Shown here one piece after another: positions 20,013 through 32,213 of a stretch of DNA of 64,000 nt. The DNA lies in the NCBI RefSeq assembly GCF_026914185.1, contig NC_070565.1, forward strand, positions 5,456,001 through 5,520,000. The letters are read 5' to 3'. Under the pieces are notes generated by a model, which was not told the origin of the DNA, searched no databases, and saw only the letters and a list, made by a program, of their open reading frames with translations. The translations under genes and the position numbers were made by a program. Position 1 is the stretch's first letter. The number at the start of each line of letters is the position of its first letter. This stretch comes from Puccinia triticina (taxonomy: Eukaryota > Basidiomycota > Pucciniomycetes > Pucciniales > Pucciniaceae).

Positions 20013-20356
20013 CAATATCCCCACGTCAAAATCTTCACACATGTACCTACCGCCGAAAATATTTACACTATTATACAATATATACAAGTCAACCTTGCCA
20101 GACAAGGCTATCATGCATCAGAAGGTTTGACAGGAGTTGTAGGCACTACTGTTATCAATCAAATCTATGTACCCGCTGATTGTAAAGAGTTTGAAAATAA
20201 GGATGACTATTTGCTATCACCGTTGCCGTCCACAAATGATTCAAACTGTAAATTTAGTCCGTACCGTGCGCCAATCATTCTCTGCCAGCCATTTTACCCC
20301 AGATCAACCAATCCATCTATAGAAAACAATTTCAATTTTAACACGGACGCACCTCT
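20013..20356. other. no gene recognised
   Basis: A 90-residue open frame (20127-20399, plus strand) begins at a non-ATG codon, has no motif and overlaps the end of the minus-strand gene. Treated as chance. Confidence 0.4.
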
Positions 20357-21663
20357 CTATCCTGAAATTTGCACCTCTGGGCCAGAGGACCCCGTCTGAT
20401 TGCCTGGGCCTGAGGACCCCGCTAGATTCCGGACAGCCGGGGCGGGTTGATCAGCCGCGGACGGAGCAGCGGAGCCATTGTTCACAGGGGAACAATATCT
20501 GGTACCAAATGATTTCTCAACCATCTCCTTCGCGAGATTGTCTATATCCATTGCATCGCTAGTGAGATGTTCTGCTTGAAAATCACCCTCTTCACGGAGA
20601 TAGTTGGAGTCGTAGGCGTCTTGGGGGAAGCGGGTAGGAATTGCTTGATCGATCTGTTCTTCAGCAGTTGGCGCTCGAGTGTCCTTTCGGGCCAAAAGGC
20701 CTTTCACAGATAGCTTCTTTTGAGTGGTTTTGGCACGCTTCAATGCGACATGGTCAACAGAGCAAATGATGTTTTCCATGGCGGGGCTGCGCCAATGTGC
20801 GCTGATTCTTTGGGGCAAGGTGTTCGCATTGTCTTCTTCAAAGTCAGAGACAGCATCAGGATCACGAAGTAAGTGTCCCAGGATCTTCCTCGCCGGGTAC
20901 AGCGCCAAAAACGTGTCTGCGCGCAGAGTGGCAATCTGTTATTTGTGAAAGGAAGGATTGGCTCAGTCATTTTGCTGAGAACAACAAGGAGACAGCAGAG
21001 TGGTGGCACTATTTCTTACCTTCCTCTTTGTAGATCTCACGTACTGTCCATGTTTCCTCTGTGTGGCAACATCAGCAGGGGTGACCTGCGCCTTCACCCT
21101 GGACAACCCTTGATTGGTGATCCACTGGAAAAATCGAGTTTTGATGCCTGGGATCAATGATTCGACAACATCAACATTTGTACGCTTTGCCCATGGGAGC
21201 CAGTGCCGGACCATAATGTCAACCGCAACCGAGTTCCAAACGACATCATGTACAAACAAAGCGTTCCAATTAAAAGTGAACCGGGGAAATCCATGCTTGG
21301 CTAAATTGGCTTCCATTTCCTTTTTCACATGAATTGAGACTGCCGAGCTGGCGGTAAAGGGAGAACTTTTGAAAGAAACTGGTATTAGGCAACTTTTGAG
21401 CTGGGCGATCACACTTTTTCTGATGTGGTTTATTTCCTGTCCATTTGCGGCAGGATGTTGGTTGGTCGCTTCTTTCAATTGCTTACTAAATGCGTCCTTA
21501 CGGCGCTCCCTCCAGGTGTCCCAAGATTGGAGCTCTTCTGAAGTTACCAAGCTGGGAAGTCCATGCGGCTTAGCATTAGGCGCCAGGCCCATCATGGCCT
21601 GAGTGAAAGTTTGAAGACTACGCAAAACTCTGTCACAATGATGAGGTTTCTCGTCAGCTGCGT
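20357..21663 (-). CDS. gene of unknown function, at least two exons, 5' end uncertain
   Basis: The 5' exon ends at 21020 and the 3' exon runs 20935-20357, separated by an 84-bp GT...AG intron (GTAAGA donor, AACAG acceptor) that keeps frame. The frame is open upstream of 21625, reading DEKPHHCDRV into LRSLQTFTQA, back to a possible acceptor near 21663, so an earlier exon is likely. About 415 residues are visible. The middle is rich in Lys, Arg and Trp; the C-terminal 40 residues are low-complexity Ala/Pro/Ser/Gly with repeats of GSSGPG. No catalytic motif or domain recognised. It may be a dispersed repeat-borne family. Confidence 0.5.
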
Positions 21664-22241
21664 TGGTTATAATTCTAGATAAATTATGATCAGTTTGCCA
21701 ATGCTGAGTTCAATTTTTGGCAGTTGTTCGGCGACGATTGCTGTTGTAGTCTGGATACGTGATCTGTCATTACGTCCCATTCTACAGTTGTCAACGGTAG
21801 TCATTATGTCATGACCTACCATAGACATGGGACATTCCCATGTTACTTGACTCAACAGTTAGTTGTATTTACATAAACGCATGTATATAAATACAACTAT
21901 GTTTTTGTATATTCTGATTCATTCCATTCTGTCTATTCATCTGTATATACACTTTCTCACTGTCAGGCTCCAATAGGTTATGAGCACTATCTTGTCTTTA
22001 GTTTTAAAGGAGTTCTGATTTTACAAACAAACTTATAAAGTTTCCTCTTCTACGGTCTCTCTTCTCTACGGTTTTCTCATACGGATTCTATTTTTTTCTG
22101 CTACGGATATCTTCTCTACGGATTCTCTCTTCTCTACAGTTTTTAGCATCTACGGCGGACTACAGTCTCTCTATAAATTTTTCATTATAAGCATATAACT
22201 CGACATAACACATCTTCTCAAACTATAAACACCTTTCACAA
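21664..22241 (+). other. likely 5' region of the copia element
   Basis: No gene. It contains CATGTATATAAATAC near 21882, a good TATA-box candidate, and then CT-rich sequence with repeated CTACGG motifs leading into gag. LTR limits could not be fixed; GACTCAACA near 21850 resembles an LTR end. Confidence 0.4.
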
Positions 22242-24182
22242 ATGGCACCTGTCAACCGCTCCCCAAGCTCCATTGCCACCAGGTCCTCCGGTTTGGGACC
22301 CAACACAGGTTTGAGCAGCAACGCCGCTGGAAAACGCGTGGCAAGGAGTCCCACGGGGTCCGAAGACGAACGGGAGACGGTTCAAGCAAGCCGAGACACT
22401 GCACCGCATATCAGCTCGACACCCCGGATTCCACCTGCGCCCGTTGCAGCCCCGTTGGATGACGAGGAGCCCGCTCCGGATTTTTCATACGCAATGGACA
22501 ATCGACATCGGGAACCCATCACAAAGAATGCCTATCTTTGATTTCCAGAAAGCTGTTGGCTCGTGTCAAGTGGAACTAACTATTGTGATTGGCTCAAGGA
22601 TGTGCAGGATATGGCTGACTTCAACCTAGAGTACAAGGAGTACTATTTCAAAGATTACTCACGCCATCGAGTGGATAGGATTGCCAGGGCGATTCTACTA
22701 ATCTCTCTATCCCGAGAAATCAAAGCCAAGGTCGATGGTTTTGACAGCAGCTTTGAAATCATGAATGCTATACGACGTCGATTCACCACATTCAGTCGGG
22801 CGGCTCAGATGAATTGATGGGATGATCTGGAATCCATCACTTGCGACCTATCAACACCTGCAACTTTGGTCGCAGCAACTTATCAACGTTGTTTTTTGGA
22901 CTTTACCAAATCTGGCGCAGTCCTAACAAAAGATTTCCTTTTTGGTGTACTTCTACAGAGTTTGCTTGGTCATAACACCCCACTCCAACAAGAATTTGAC
23001 TATCGTGTGGACCAAGAATTAGCTGCACGTCGCCAAATCCCACTCCTGTTTGTCAAGATGATTGACATTCTCAATGACTGTCAGGAGAAGATCAAGGGTT
23101 GGGATGCCGCCCAACAACGACAGATCTCACCGACCACCTTCTCAGCTGAGGCACCAGCCCAAAATCAGCGAAGTACCTCCATCGAGAGTCATCCCAACAA
23201 TGTGTACACCTTGGCCGGTCGACCAGCAAATTTTAGGACGCCAGCCCCTAGACACTGCTACAGGTGCAGCTCCGGTGAGCATCTTATTGGCGCCTGTCCG
23301 GTACCGGCTGCGCCAAATCAACAGCCAAACAAAACCCGTGGCCAAGACTTCCCACCTCCTCAATACACAGCGTACTACCCAATTCTTGCACCCCCAATTC
23401 CTACGGCCGGCTTCCATCAGTTACCAGCAAAACCGGCGCCACCTACCGGGACCAATCTCCGACTGGCCTACATTTACCGCCCGGTCTACCCCAAGGATAC
23501 CAGATCGGGTTCTAGTCAACGCCCTGCGGCGCGGGAGGCTGAGGTTTTGGTTCCCAATGAGCAACCGTCGGCGCAAAACATGGAGTTAGACGGTATCAAC
23601 GGTCAACCGGTGTTTGGCGAACTCAATTTCTCCGCTGTTTCCCCCTCCGCGTACGCTGCTTCCCCTTCCCTCTTTGATACTGGGGCTACACATCACCTCA
23701 CAGATGATATATTAGCCCTGACAAATCTTAAAACACTGAAACCACCCATTCCCCTTCGTGTTGCAACTAACGGACCTGCCCGTTTTATTACAGCAAAGGG
23801 AACGCTCACTTTTCCTGGGGCGAATTCAACGCTTACAGTCATCAATGATGTCCTGTACTGCCCACACGCCGCACACACTCTGATTTCACCGGCAGCTCTG
23901 CGCTTGGCGGGTTTCTCTTTGTCTTTTGACTGCGACACATTTCACATTTCTCACGGCAATCGCTTCTGGACCAGCTTGATTTTGAACTCCGCTAACCGCA
24001 AATGGGAACTAGGGCCCTTCTTCGACCGGAACAACCCTCCCTGGCCCCCAACGTTTTTTCTGTTCTACCCAATCCACCTATATCCGTGTACTCCTCTTCC
24101 CCAAACACCTCCGTCCTTACCATTCCCCCACACTACAAACATGGATGAATTTGGGAAGGCATATATTGATCAAATTATATTA
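22242..24182 (+). pseudogene. gag-pol: Ty1/copia gag-protease, truncated and with stops
   Basis: A single forward frame beginning MAPVNRSPSS, interrupted by TGA at 22539-22541 and 22815-22817. It encodes Gag, then a zinc knuckle CYRCSSGEHLIGACP (C-X2-C-X4-H-X4-C) near 23256, a Pro-rich linker, and a copia-type protease with LFDTGATHHLTDD near 23670 followed by VLYCPHAAHTLIS. The copia assignment comes from protease style and order. The frame runs into a foldback element at 24183; integrase, RT and RNase H are absent. Confidence 0.85.
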
Positions 24183-24928
24183 ACGGAATTACTTCGCGCA
24201 CTGCAAAAAACTCTTCGCGCACTGCACAGTGCGCGCAGTCCCAAACACTTCGCGCACTGCGGGTGAAATACACAACTTTTTCAAGATTTTTTTTGACCAA
24301 TCAATAGAACACCTTTTAATTGGTCTCTCTGAATTTTTTGGGAGTTTTTTGAAGCATTCTTCCACGTTAAAAAAATCATAAAAAACCAGAACAAAGGTAG
24401 AATGTTGGGGCCTAAAAAACAAGGTTCCTATAGCCCAAAAATTCCAAATCATTTATTGAGTAATGAAATATATAAGAACAGCTACTTTGATACTTTTGAG
24501 CCACTTTGTGCAAAAATAAGGGTATGCAAAATGAGGAAATTTCACCCCATGATAGCACATTGCCTCTAGAATATCCTCATTTTTCGGACCGTTATCCTTC
24601 CACAAATTAGCTAAAAATTTCTAAAAGAGCTGTCCTCATATCTTTAATTACTCAATAAAATATTTGGAATTTTTGGGCAATGGGAACCTTGTTTTTAAGG
24701 CCCCCACATCCTACATTTGTTCTAGTTTTTCATGATTTTGTTAACACGGAAGAATGCTTCAAAAAACTCCCAAAAAATTCAGAGAGACCAATTAAAAGGT
24801 GTTCTATTGATTGGTCAAAAAAAATCTTGAAAAAGTTGTGTATTTCACCCGCAGTGCGCGAAGTGTTTGGGACTGCGCGCACTGTGCAGTGCGCGAAGAG
24901 TTTTTTGCAGTGCGCGAAGTAAGTCCGT
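24183..24928. mobile_element. foldback/MITE 1 with about 265-bp arms
   Basis: Ends are inverted repeats ACGGAATTACTTCGCGCA and, reversed, ACGGACTTACTTCGCGCA. The arms (24183-24450 and 24662-24928) share CTTCGCGCACTGC motifs, a CACTGCACAGTGCGC mini-palindrome and GAATTTTTTGGGAG. No coding capacity. It interrupts the copia element and abuts a second foldback. A clear target duplication was not seen. Confidence 0.88.
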
Positions 24929-26040
24929 ATTTTTTATTATTTTTAATATGTATAACTTTTTTGTTCCACGTACTAGAGACATAAAAATTTGGGAGAACAG
25001 ATATTTATGCATAAATTGTACCCCCTGAATTTCTTAGCAATAGTGTGTCATCAGAACATGAGATATAAGGGGTGCGCGGAGTGCTTACTAGGGAAATGAC
25101 CACCAACCATATACCTTTTTTGTTACACACCCAAACAGTCCAAAAATTTCATGAAACTTTCCATGATGCATATATTTTGTGCTATCATATTATTAGCAAT
25201 AGTGTGCCATTGTAGAATGACGTATAAGGGGTGCGCGGAGGGCTTAGTAGGAAAATGACCTCCAACCTTATATCTTTTTTGTTACATACCCAAACGGTCT
25301 AAAAATTTCAGGAAACTTTCAATGTAGAATATCAGGCTTGCTATGAATGTGTTAGCCATGGGGTGTAATAAAAATAGGATATATAAGGTGTGCGCGGATA
25401 AAGCCCGCTGCGCACACCCCATATCTCCTATTTTTATCACATCAAGTTGCTATGAATCTCATATCACAAATGATATGCTAAATGAAAGATTTCCTGGAAT
25501 TCTTGGACTGTTTGGGTATGTAACAAAAAAGTTATATGGTTGGCGGTCATTTTCCTAGTAAGCCCTCCGCGCACCCCTTATACGTCATTCTACAATGGCG
25601 CACTATTGCTAATAATATGATAGCACAAAATATATGCATCATGGAAAGTTTCACGAAGTTTTTGGACTGTTTGGGTGTGTAACAAAAAAGGTATGTGGTT
25701 GGTGGTCATTTCCCTAGTAAGCCCTCCGCGCACCCCTTATACGTCATTCTAAAATGGCACACTATTGCTAATAATTTGATAGCACCAAATATATGTATCA
25801 TGGAAAGATTCCTGAAATTTTTGGACTGTTTGGGAGTGTAACAAAAAAGTTATGTGGTTGGCGGTCATTTTCCTACTAAGCCCTACGCGCGCCCTTTGTA
25901 TCTCATGTTCTGATGACACACTATTGCTAAGAAATTCAGGGGGTACAATTTATGCATAAATATCTGTTCTCCCAAATTTTTATGTCTCTAGTACGTGGAA
26001 CAAAAAAGTTATACATATTAAAAATAATAAAAAATAATAC
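24927..26040. mobile_element. large palindrome built from about 159-bp tandem units
   Basis: Nearly the whole interval folds on itself around about 25400. Outer ends are TTTTTTATTATTTTTAATAT and its reverse complement. Within the arms the module with GGGGTGCGCGGAG (25070, 25228) recurs, reversed as CTCCGCGCACCCC (25566, 25726, 25886), at about 159-bp spacing. There are about three units left of the centre and four right. No open frame of note. Confidence 0.88.
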
Positions 26041-26213
26041 AAAAAATTAGCGCAACAACTCCCAAAAAAAAATTGTTTTGGGTCAACGACTCCCAAAAAA
26101 CCTGTACCCAAAAAAAGGGTCCAGGTCGACGTCGAGCGCTGATCAAAAAATAGTCGCGCCGACGTATGGGAGTTGTTTTCCCAAAAGTTGGGAGTCGTTT
26201 TCCCAAGACCCTA
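26041..26213. repeat. small inverted-repeat element
   Basis: CAACGACTCCCAAAAAAC on the left is answered by GTTGGGAGTCGTTTTCCC on the right, with CAACAACTCCCAAAA and GGGAGTTGTTTTCCC as a second pair. Likely a short MITE lying between the palindrome and the tandem array. Confidence 0.65.
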
Positions 26214-26218
26214 TATTC

Positions 26219-27191
26219 AATGGGTCAACTGATGTTATCTCAGAATCTGATGTTCAACATTTTTTGAATCTTGAAGATCAGCAATATCTGAACAATAATT
26301 TGAGAAATTTTTGGTCTGTGAAAGTCCCAAAATGTTGCAGTTACAGTCTGATCAGTGTGAAATATTGCCTGATTGGTTGGTTTTGTTGTTTTTCTACAAC
26401 TACATCTCAACTTGCAATGGGGATGAATTCATGATATTGGTACTATAATGATGGGAAAATTTGAAAGAATAATTTAGGAAGGCTTTTGTACAATGAAAAT
26501 CTCCCAATGTAGCAGCCCCATTTAATCAGTCAGGAACTATTGCCTCATTTTTTGTGTTTCTGCCATTATATCTCAACCAGGAATGTTGATTATTCCATGA
26601 TATTGGTACCAGAATGTTCATTCATTTGCAAAGAGTATTTTGGTGTAGCTTTCATGGATTAAAATCCCAAAAACAAGCGGCTAAAGTCTGATTAGTTTCA
26701 AAATATTGCCTAATTGGGTGTTTTTTTGGTGTTTCTGCCACTGTATCTGAACCAGGGCTAACATTTATTTCATGATATTGATACTATTATAGCAAGAGAT
26801 GTTGAGAGAGTAATTTGGGTCAGCTCTTGACCATGAAAATCCCAAAATGAGGCACCTACAGTCTCATGAGTCTCAAAATATCACCAAATTGGGCTTTTCA
26901 TTCTGTTTCCGCCACCATATCTCAACCAGGAATGGTGATTATTTCATGATGTTGTTACCAGAATACTCATCCATTTCCAAAGATTATTTTGTTATATCTT
27001 TCATGTATGTAAATGCCCAAAAGGAGCTGCTATAGTCTGATTAGTCTCAAAATATTGCCTAATTGGGTATTTTTTGGTGTTTCTGCCACTGTATCTCAAC
27101 CTGCAATGGGAATGATTTCATGATATTGATACCATTATGATAAGACATATTTAGAGATGAATTTGGGCCAGCTCTTGACCATGAAATTCCC
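26219..27191. repeat. tandem array, about 174-bp unit, 5-6 copies
   Basis: The landmark AATATTGCCT or a close variant recurs at 26361, 26536, 26702, 26877 and 27051 (spacings 175, 166, 175, 174). Each unit also contains TATCTCAACC and TTCATGATATTG. AT-rich, no coding. Truncated on the right by a solo LTR. Confidence 0.9.
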
Positions 27192-28144
27192 TGTCAGCCA
27201 CAGAGTACATGTCACAGTACCTTACACGTACCAAGTACCTGCAATTGTTCACATCACATATAGTACATTCCTTTTTACACCTTTATTACATATGTATATC
27301 ATTAGATAAAAGCTTAAGAATGTACTCCTGTTATACATTACATTACAGATAACCATAGTTAAATACAGTTACCATAATGTACTGTTGTTATGAGAGTTAA
27401 GTTACATGCAACAGTAAGATTACAATACATTGTAATATTACTGTACACGTGAAATACCCCAAGACAGGTATTACTCATTTATCCCCTGTTACGCCTCAGT
27501 CCCCATTTACATAATATATTGGTTATGATATAAATACATAAACAATACATGATGTAATCCAATTCAAGGAGCACTGAATGGAATCACTGATTGGTTATGA
27601 TCAGCTAGTGTGCACAGCTACTGATCAAGGATCAGTACTGATCATTACACTGCCCTGATCATTTCCAATGTTGATCCTCATGAGGATCTGCTTCCCTTGA
27701 GCGCTTCCAGTTCCCCCCTGGTCCTGAGGCGCCTCCAAGCGCCTCATGTTACCTCCTGCTCTTTTCCCCTCTATATAAACACACCCCCCAGGACTGTTTA
27801 TCCCTCAGAATATTATTACAGCAAAGTTTAACCCATACTATAGTTAAACAGTGCTTTCATTCTCACCCATCATTAAATTCAGGAATACTCTCAACTCTTG
27901 ATTACCCTTACCTTTCTGTAGGTAAAACCACAAACCCAAGTTGAGTTATTCCTTGGATGCCTATTAACACCCTGTGTTGATCTGGATGCGCCTTAATTCA
28001 GCAAGCCTCTCAGTCAAGATTACTGATAGAGTGAAACCTTTTACAGGTCTTACCACAAACCCATTGGCCCATCCTTGGCATCTTACACCATCATCTTGAT
28101 GGTGACAACCCTCTCAGACACGGTTAGTTACATAGAGGCTGACA
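27192..28144 (+). mobile_element. solo LTR, family A copy 2
   Basis: TGTCAGCC...GGCTGACA, 953 bp, closely similar to the copies at 6414 and 35984, with the same CTCTATATAAACAC promoter block. Flanks are TTCCC on the left and ATTGG on the right, so the usual 5-bp duplication is missing. It sits at the end of the 174-bp array. Confidence 0.9.
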
Positions 28145-28259
28145 ATTGGGGGTCTGGCCTATTAATTATCCGTGATTCTCACTCCCAAACCGTGAAAATC
28201 ATACTAACATACCTATTTTCTTATCATTTTTACGCCAAAAATGTCTTGTTAAAAGATAA

Positions 28260-28682
28260 ATGACCACCATTATCTGTGATTTCAAACCCAACTCCAACCT
28301 CCTGAAATTACAGAAATACACAAAGGAAGATCCTAATAACCTTGAAGTCCAAGAACAAGTCAGAAAAACCCATACACTGATTGGAGAGGACCAATTCTAC
28401 ACCTGTACCTGGATAACTTACAGTACTCTTTAGATAACTTGTATCTATCATCCTGACGGTACACTTATTGATACTACTGAAGAATCAGAATTTGTGGAAA
28501 AAGAACAAACTAAACTTGTTAGAAAACCACAACTTACAGCTTTTCCATTTGGATATCCTCCCTTTGACGAGGAATACTGCTCTTATACAGAACATACCTC
28601 CTACTCCACGCTTCCCCCCTTCACTTCTGACGGCCCTCCTCCGCAACTTACGCGCAGAAAGAGAAGTCAAATCATTACCTAG
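28260..28682 (+). pseudogene. orphan reading frame with one internal stop
   Basis: One frame from ATG 28260 (MTTIICDFKP) to TAG 28680, 141 codons, interrupted by TAG at 28431. The C-terminal half is acidic then Pro/Ser-rich, ending LTRRKRSQIIT. No family recognised; probably a retroelement remnant. Confidence 0.4.
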
Positions 28683-31253
28683 ATTTCCCGTGATTGTGTC
28701 TTAGATTCTCCCTTATTTTCTCATCATTTTCCTAGACTCTTCACCTTGTTTCCTTCTATAAAACCGGAAAAATCCATAAAAAATCATCCTATTTGTTGAC
28801 TATCTCTCTATTTTTGTACTGGAAAAATTGTCTCTATTTCGCCAAACCCCATAGAAACTGAATCATACACACTTGGTTGACTCTACACATTGAAATTCTA
28901 GTGAATTTCATTCATTTTCTCTGCGGAAAACACACCAGAACGCTTGTTCCCCCCAAAAGGAGAAGAGATACGAAAATTCTGAGTAGACCAATCGAACCGC
29001 AAGGGCGGATTTTCACTACTAGGTTTTTTTCGTGAGACTCCAAACTCTACCATTCCTACGGCAGGAAAGCATTTGTACTGTATTCCCACTCGAGAGCGCA
29101 TTAGGTCGCGGGACTAACTGGTACTACATACACCCTGCGCATCCTGTGTATACAGGATCTACATAACTTAATTACAGTTCAATTACACTGTACTACTGTA
29201 TTACCCCGGATCTGCAAGGATCTACAGGGATTTACACGCTAGACGCACTCCACCCAACTCAATTAGAGAGCGCATACAGGCGCATACCTACCGTACATAC
29301 CCTCCTCGAGCCGCAACCCTCGAGCAGGATCACTGTAACACCTGTAGCTCCTGATCTAGAGCAGCTACAGACGATCTTAGACCGCCGATTGAACCGCGCG
29401 AGCCTAGCGGATCAGACTAGAAGTAATATACCTAGCCTACAGATCCCAAAAGCGCTGTACAAGCGCATCACTACTTCCCCTCCTCTTGTAGAACCGCTGT
29501 TCCAAGAGTTTAAAAGGAGCTCCACTCCACGCCGTTTGAGCAATCAACAAACCAAAATGATACACTTCTGCGCCACCTTCTTAGCTTTCATCCAACGAAA
29601 ATTCAAACCTTTCCATCAACAGGAAAAATTTCCTACACTGATTTTCCGGCAAAATCACTATAACTTTAAAAGTACTCAGAAAATCCCAAATCTGAAAAGT
29701 ACATTTTTTTCCTTACCCTTTTCCCGTCAGATTGGTATTTTGTAATACTAATATTTTTGTGTTTTTAATTGTGTACAGTGTCCACCAACTTTGACACCCT
29801 CACCCCAGAACTTCAATCCCTTGGAGTTACGGACAAAAACACGCAACCCCGTGAGGCTAGAGAGGAAACCACTGATACTAATCAGCGCGCAGATTCCCCA
29901 GCCATTTCTGATAAATCTTCAGGTACATTTACACCTTAAGAAATCCAAGTTTATTAAAGCCTTGGAATCACAAAACAAAAATTCAAGGGGTTTCCCTACA
30001 AATCACAAAAAATCACAAAAAAAAATCAAGGGTTTCCCCTCTACAACTTCCAGAAAAAAATGTGAAGGGTTTTCCCTCTACAAATGCCTAAATCAAAAAA
30101 AAAAAACTACAATTAAAAAAAAAAAAAAACAGAACAATAATCTGCACCCAGCCACCTAACATCAGCAAGCTGATGCACCGTGGCCCACAATCCATCCCTG
30201 TCTAGCAGGGTTAAAAAATGGTGAGAGGATGACCCCCAGCGCGCCGCATTGAAGGCATTATGCAAAGGGGGGCCACCGAGTAGAGCCCCTCAAACTGCGC
30301 AAGTGCAACAGCGGAGGGGGTTGAGGGCGAACCGCACGCTGGAAGTACAGCGGCAGAGGACGCCCTGGAGATTATTTGACCACAAGGGCACCCCCTTTTA
30401 TATGTGTTCCACCAGCAAGCTCGCCTCAAGCCCTCGACTCTTCCCTGATACATACATGTATCCTTGACAACAATCGTACCGCCACGCCGCCCATGGATGT
30501 TTCACCTACGTGGCACCGACTACGACTCAACAGCATGACCTTTTATTCTTCAACCAATACCTCAAAAAATCTCACCAACCGTCCAGATCAGCCACACCAA
30601 TTAGAAAATCAACCAGCTCTGAACCCTCATGTAAGGGTCCAATGGACCCTCACTGATGAGATGGATGAAAAGGCACAGAGATCGGCTGGTAGGCCGTCTA
30701 AGGATGTCTAGGTCCAAACTGTCGGGGGATTGATTGCAGAGGCTAGCCGGGAGAGAGGAGAGACTCTCTCTATTAGTCTAAATACACCAACAGGCGACGA
30801 GAAGGAAAAGAGAAGAGAAGAATGAAAACAATGCTTACCTAGCCGGGAGAGAGGAGAGACTCTCTGCCGGACTAGGGAAGCAGCAGCTCAGGCTAAGTAT
30901 ACGATGCGCGGGGGGTTACGTTATCCCATGACTCTTCATGTGGAGCCCCGATGTCGAGGGGGGCTTCACACCTCACTATTTGTTGCCGTCAAACCAGCAA
31001 CCCCAAGGCCTCAGCCTTCTCGCACTCCCTGCCCCCCTCGCCCAGGCTCAGAGATCTTGGCCAATCGCGGGCCCAGTTCGTCAGCATCAAGGCCAACGTC
31101 ACCAGCGGCCGTCGATGAAGCAACGAACATTGATCCCCCGTCTCTCGCTAACTGGGTCTACAGCAGCAAACTCACCACAGTACGCATTTCGTATCTTGAC
31201 TCATTGCTCGTGCTTGACGCTGATCAGTGTCGTCCATTCGCCTGTTCTAACAG
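28683..31253. other. unassigned repeat-like sequence
   Basis: Short forward frames (29389-29745, 29791-30159) are Lys/Gln/Pro-rich and lack motifs. There is an A-rich stretch at 30092-30129. A 30-bp block CTAGCCGGGAGAGAGGAGAG occurs twice, near 30744 and 30839. From 30900 the sequence becomes GC-rich with an Ala/Pro/Ser-coding character just before the ketoreductase fragment; it may be an upstream FAS exon or linker, but this is not certain. Confidence 0.4.
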
Positions 31254-32213
31254 CTTTATCTCGATGTCTTGACCGAAATCGCATCCCCGGGAACCACGTT
31301 CGAGCACAAGAATGCCTCGTTGACCGGTGTCTGTAAGGCCAGTATCGGAGTAGAGATCTTGAAGGGTCTGTTGAGCGGAGGCGCACATGTAATTGTGACC
31401 ACTTCTCGTTACTCTCGTGCGACGGTGGAATACTACCAGGCTATTTACCAAGAAGCTGGATCGCGCGGCAGTCGACTCACCGTCCTTCCTTTCAATCAGG
31501 GATCCAAGCAAGATGTTGAAGGTCAGACTCGATCTCGCTCTGTTTAATATACGAGGGACTCTTCTGCTGATTTTCGAGTGATTTCTTTTACCCTTGGTTG
31601 ACTACATCTACTCCACCGATAAAGACAAGGGGTTGGCCATGGACCTCGATTACATCTTGCCCTTCGCAGCGATTCCGGAGAACGGACGAGAAATCAATGG
31701 TTTAGATGACCGCTCCGAACTTGCTCACCGAGTGATGCTGACCAACCTGCTTAGATTGATGGGCGAGGTCAAGAAGAAAAAGCATGCTCTCAAACTCGTC
31801 ACCCGCCCTACCCAAGTTGTCCTGCCGCTGTCCCCCAATCATGGCAACTTCGGTAACGACGGTCTCTACTCTGAGTCGAAAATCTCGCGACCTTGTTCGA
31901 TCAATGGTCTTCTGAGTCCTGGGGCGAGTACTTGTGTCTCGCAGGGGCTGTTATTGGCTGGAATCGGTCAGTTGCAGTCTTCTCCGATTATCCCTCATTT
32001 GCAACATTCTGACGTAACTTCATTTCTGTTTGTAGTGGTACCGGTTTGATGTCGGCGAACAACTTGATCGCTGAAGGCGTCGAAACACACGGTGTCCGCA
32101 CTTTCTCGGCCAAAGAAATGGCGTTCAAAATTTTGGGTCTGATGCATCCGCTTCTTTCCGACGTTGCCCAAGTTGAGCCGGTATGGGCTGACTGTGTCGA
32201 CGCTCGCTCGTAG
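31254..32213 (+). pseudogene. FAS2: fatty acid synthase alpha subunit, ketoreductase-domain fragment
   Basis: Fungal FAS alpha carries the NADPH-dependent 3-ketoacyl reductase of cytosolic fatty acid synthesis. Exons 31254-31521, 31592-31966 and 32036-32213 read through family landmarks: [92 protein letters not shown]. The Ser and Tyr-x3-Lys catalytic residues remain. Defects: the cofactor-binding loop reads TGVCKASIG, with Cys and Ala where the family has Gly; the first intron ends in AC instead of AG; a 2-base deletion near 31883-31890 shifts frame; and homology stops at VEPVWAD. Only this domain is present out of a protein of well over 1,800 residues. A captured or duplicated fragment. Confidence 0.88.
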
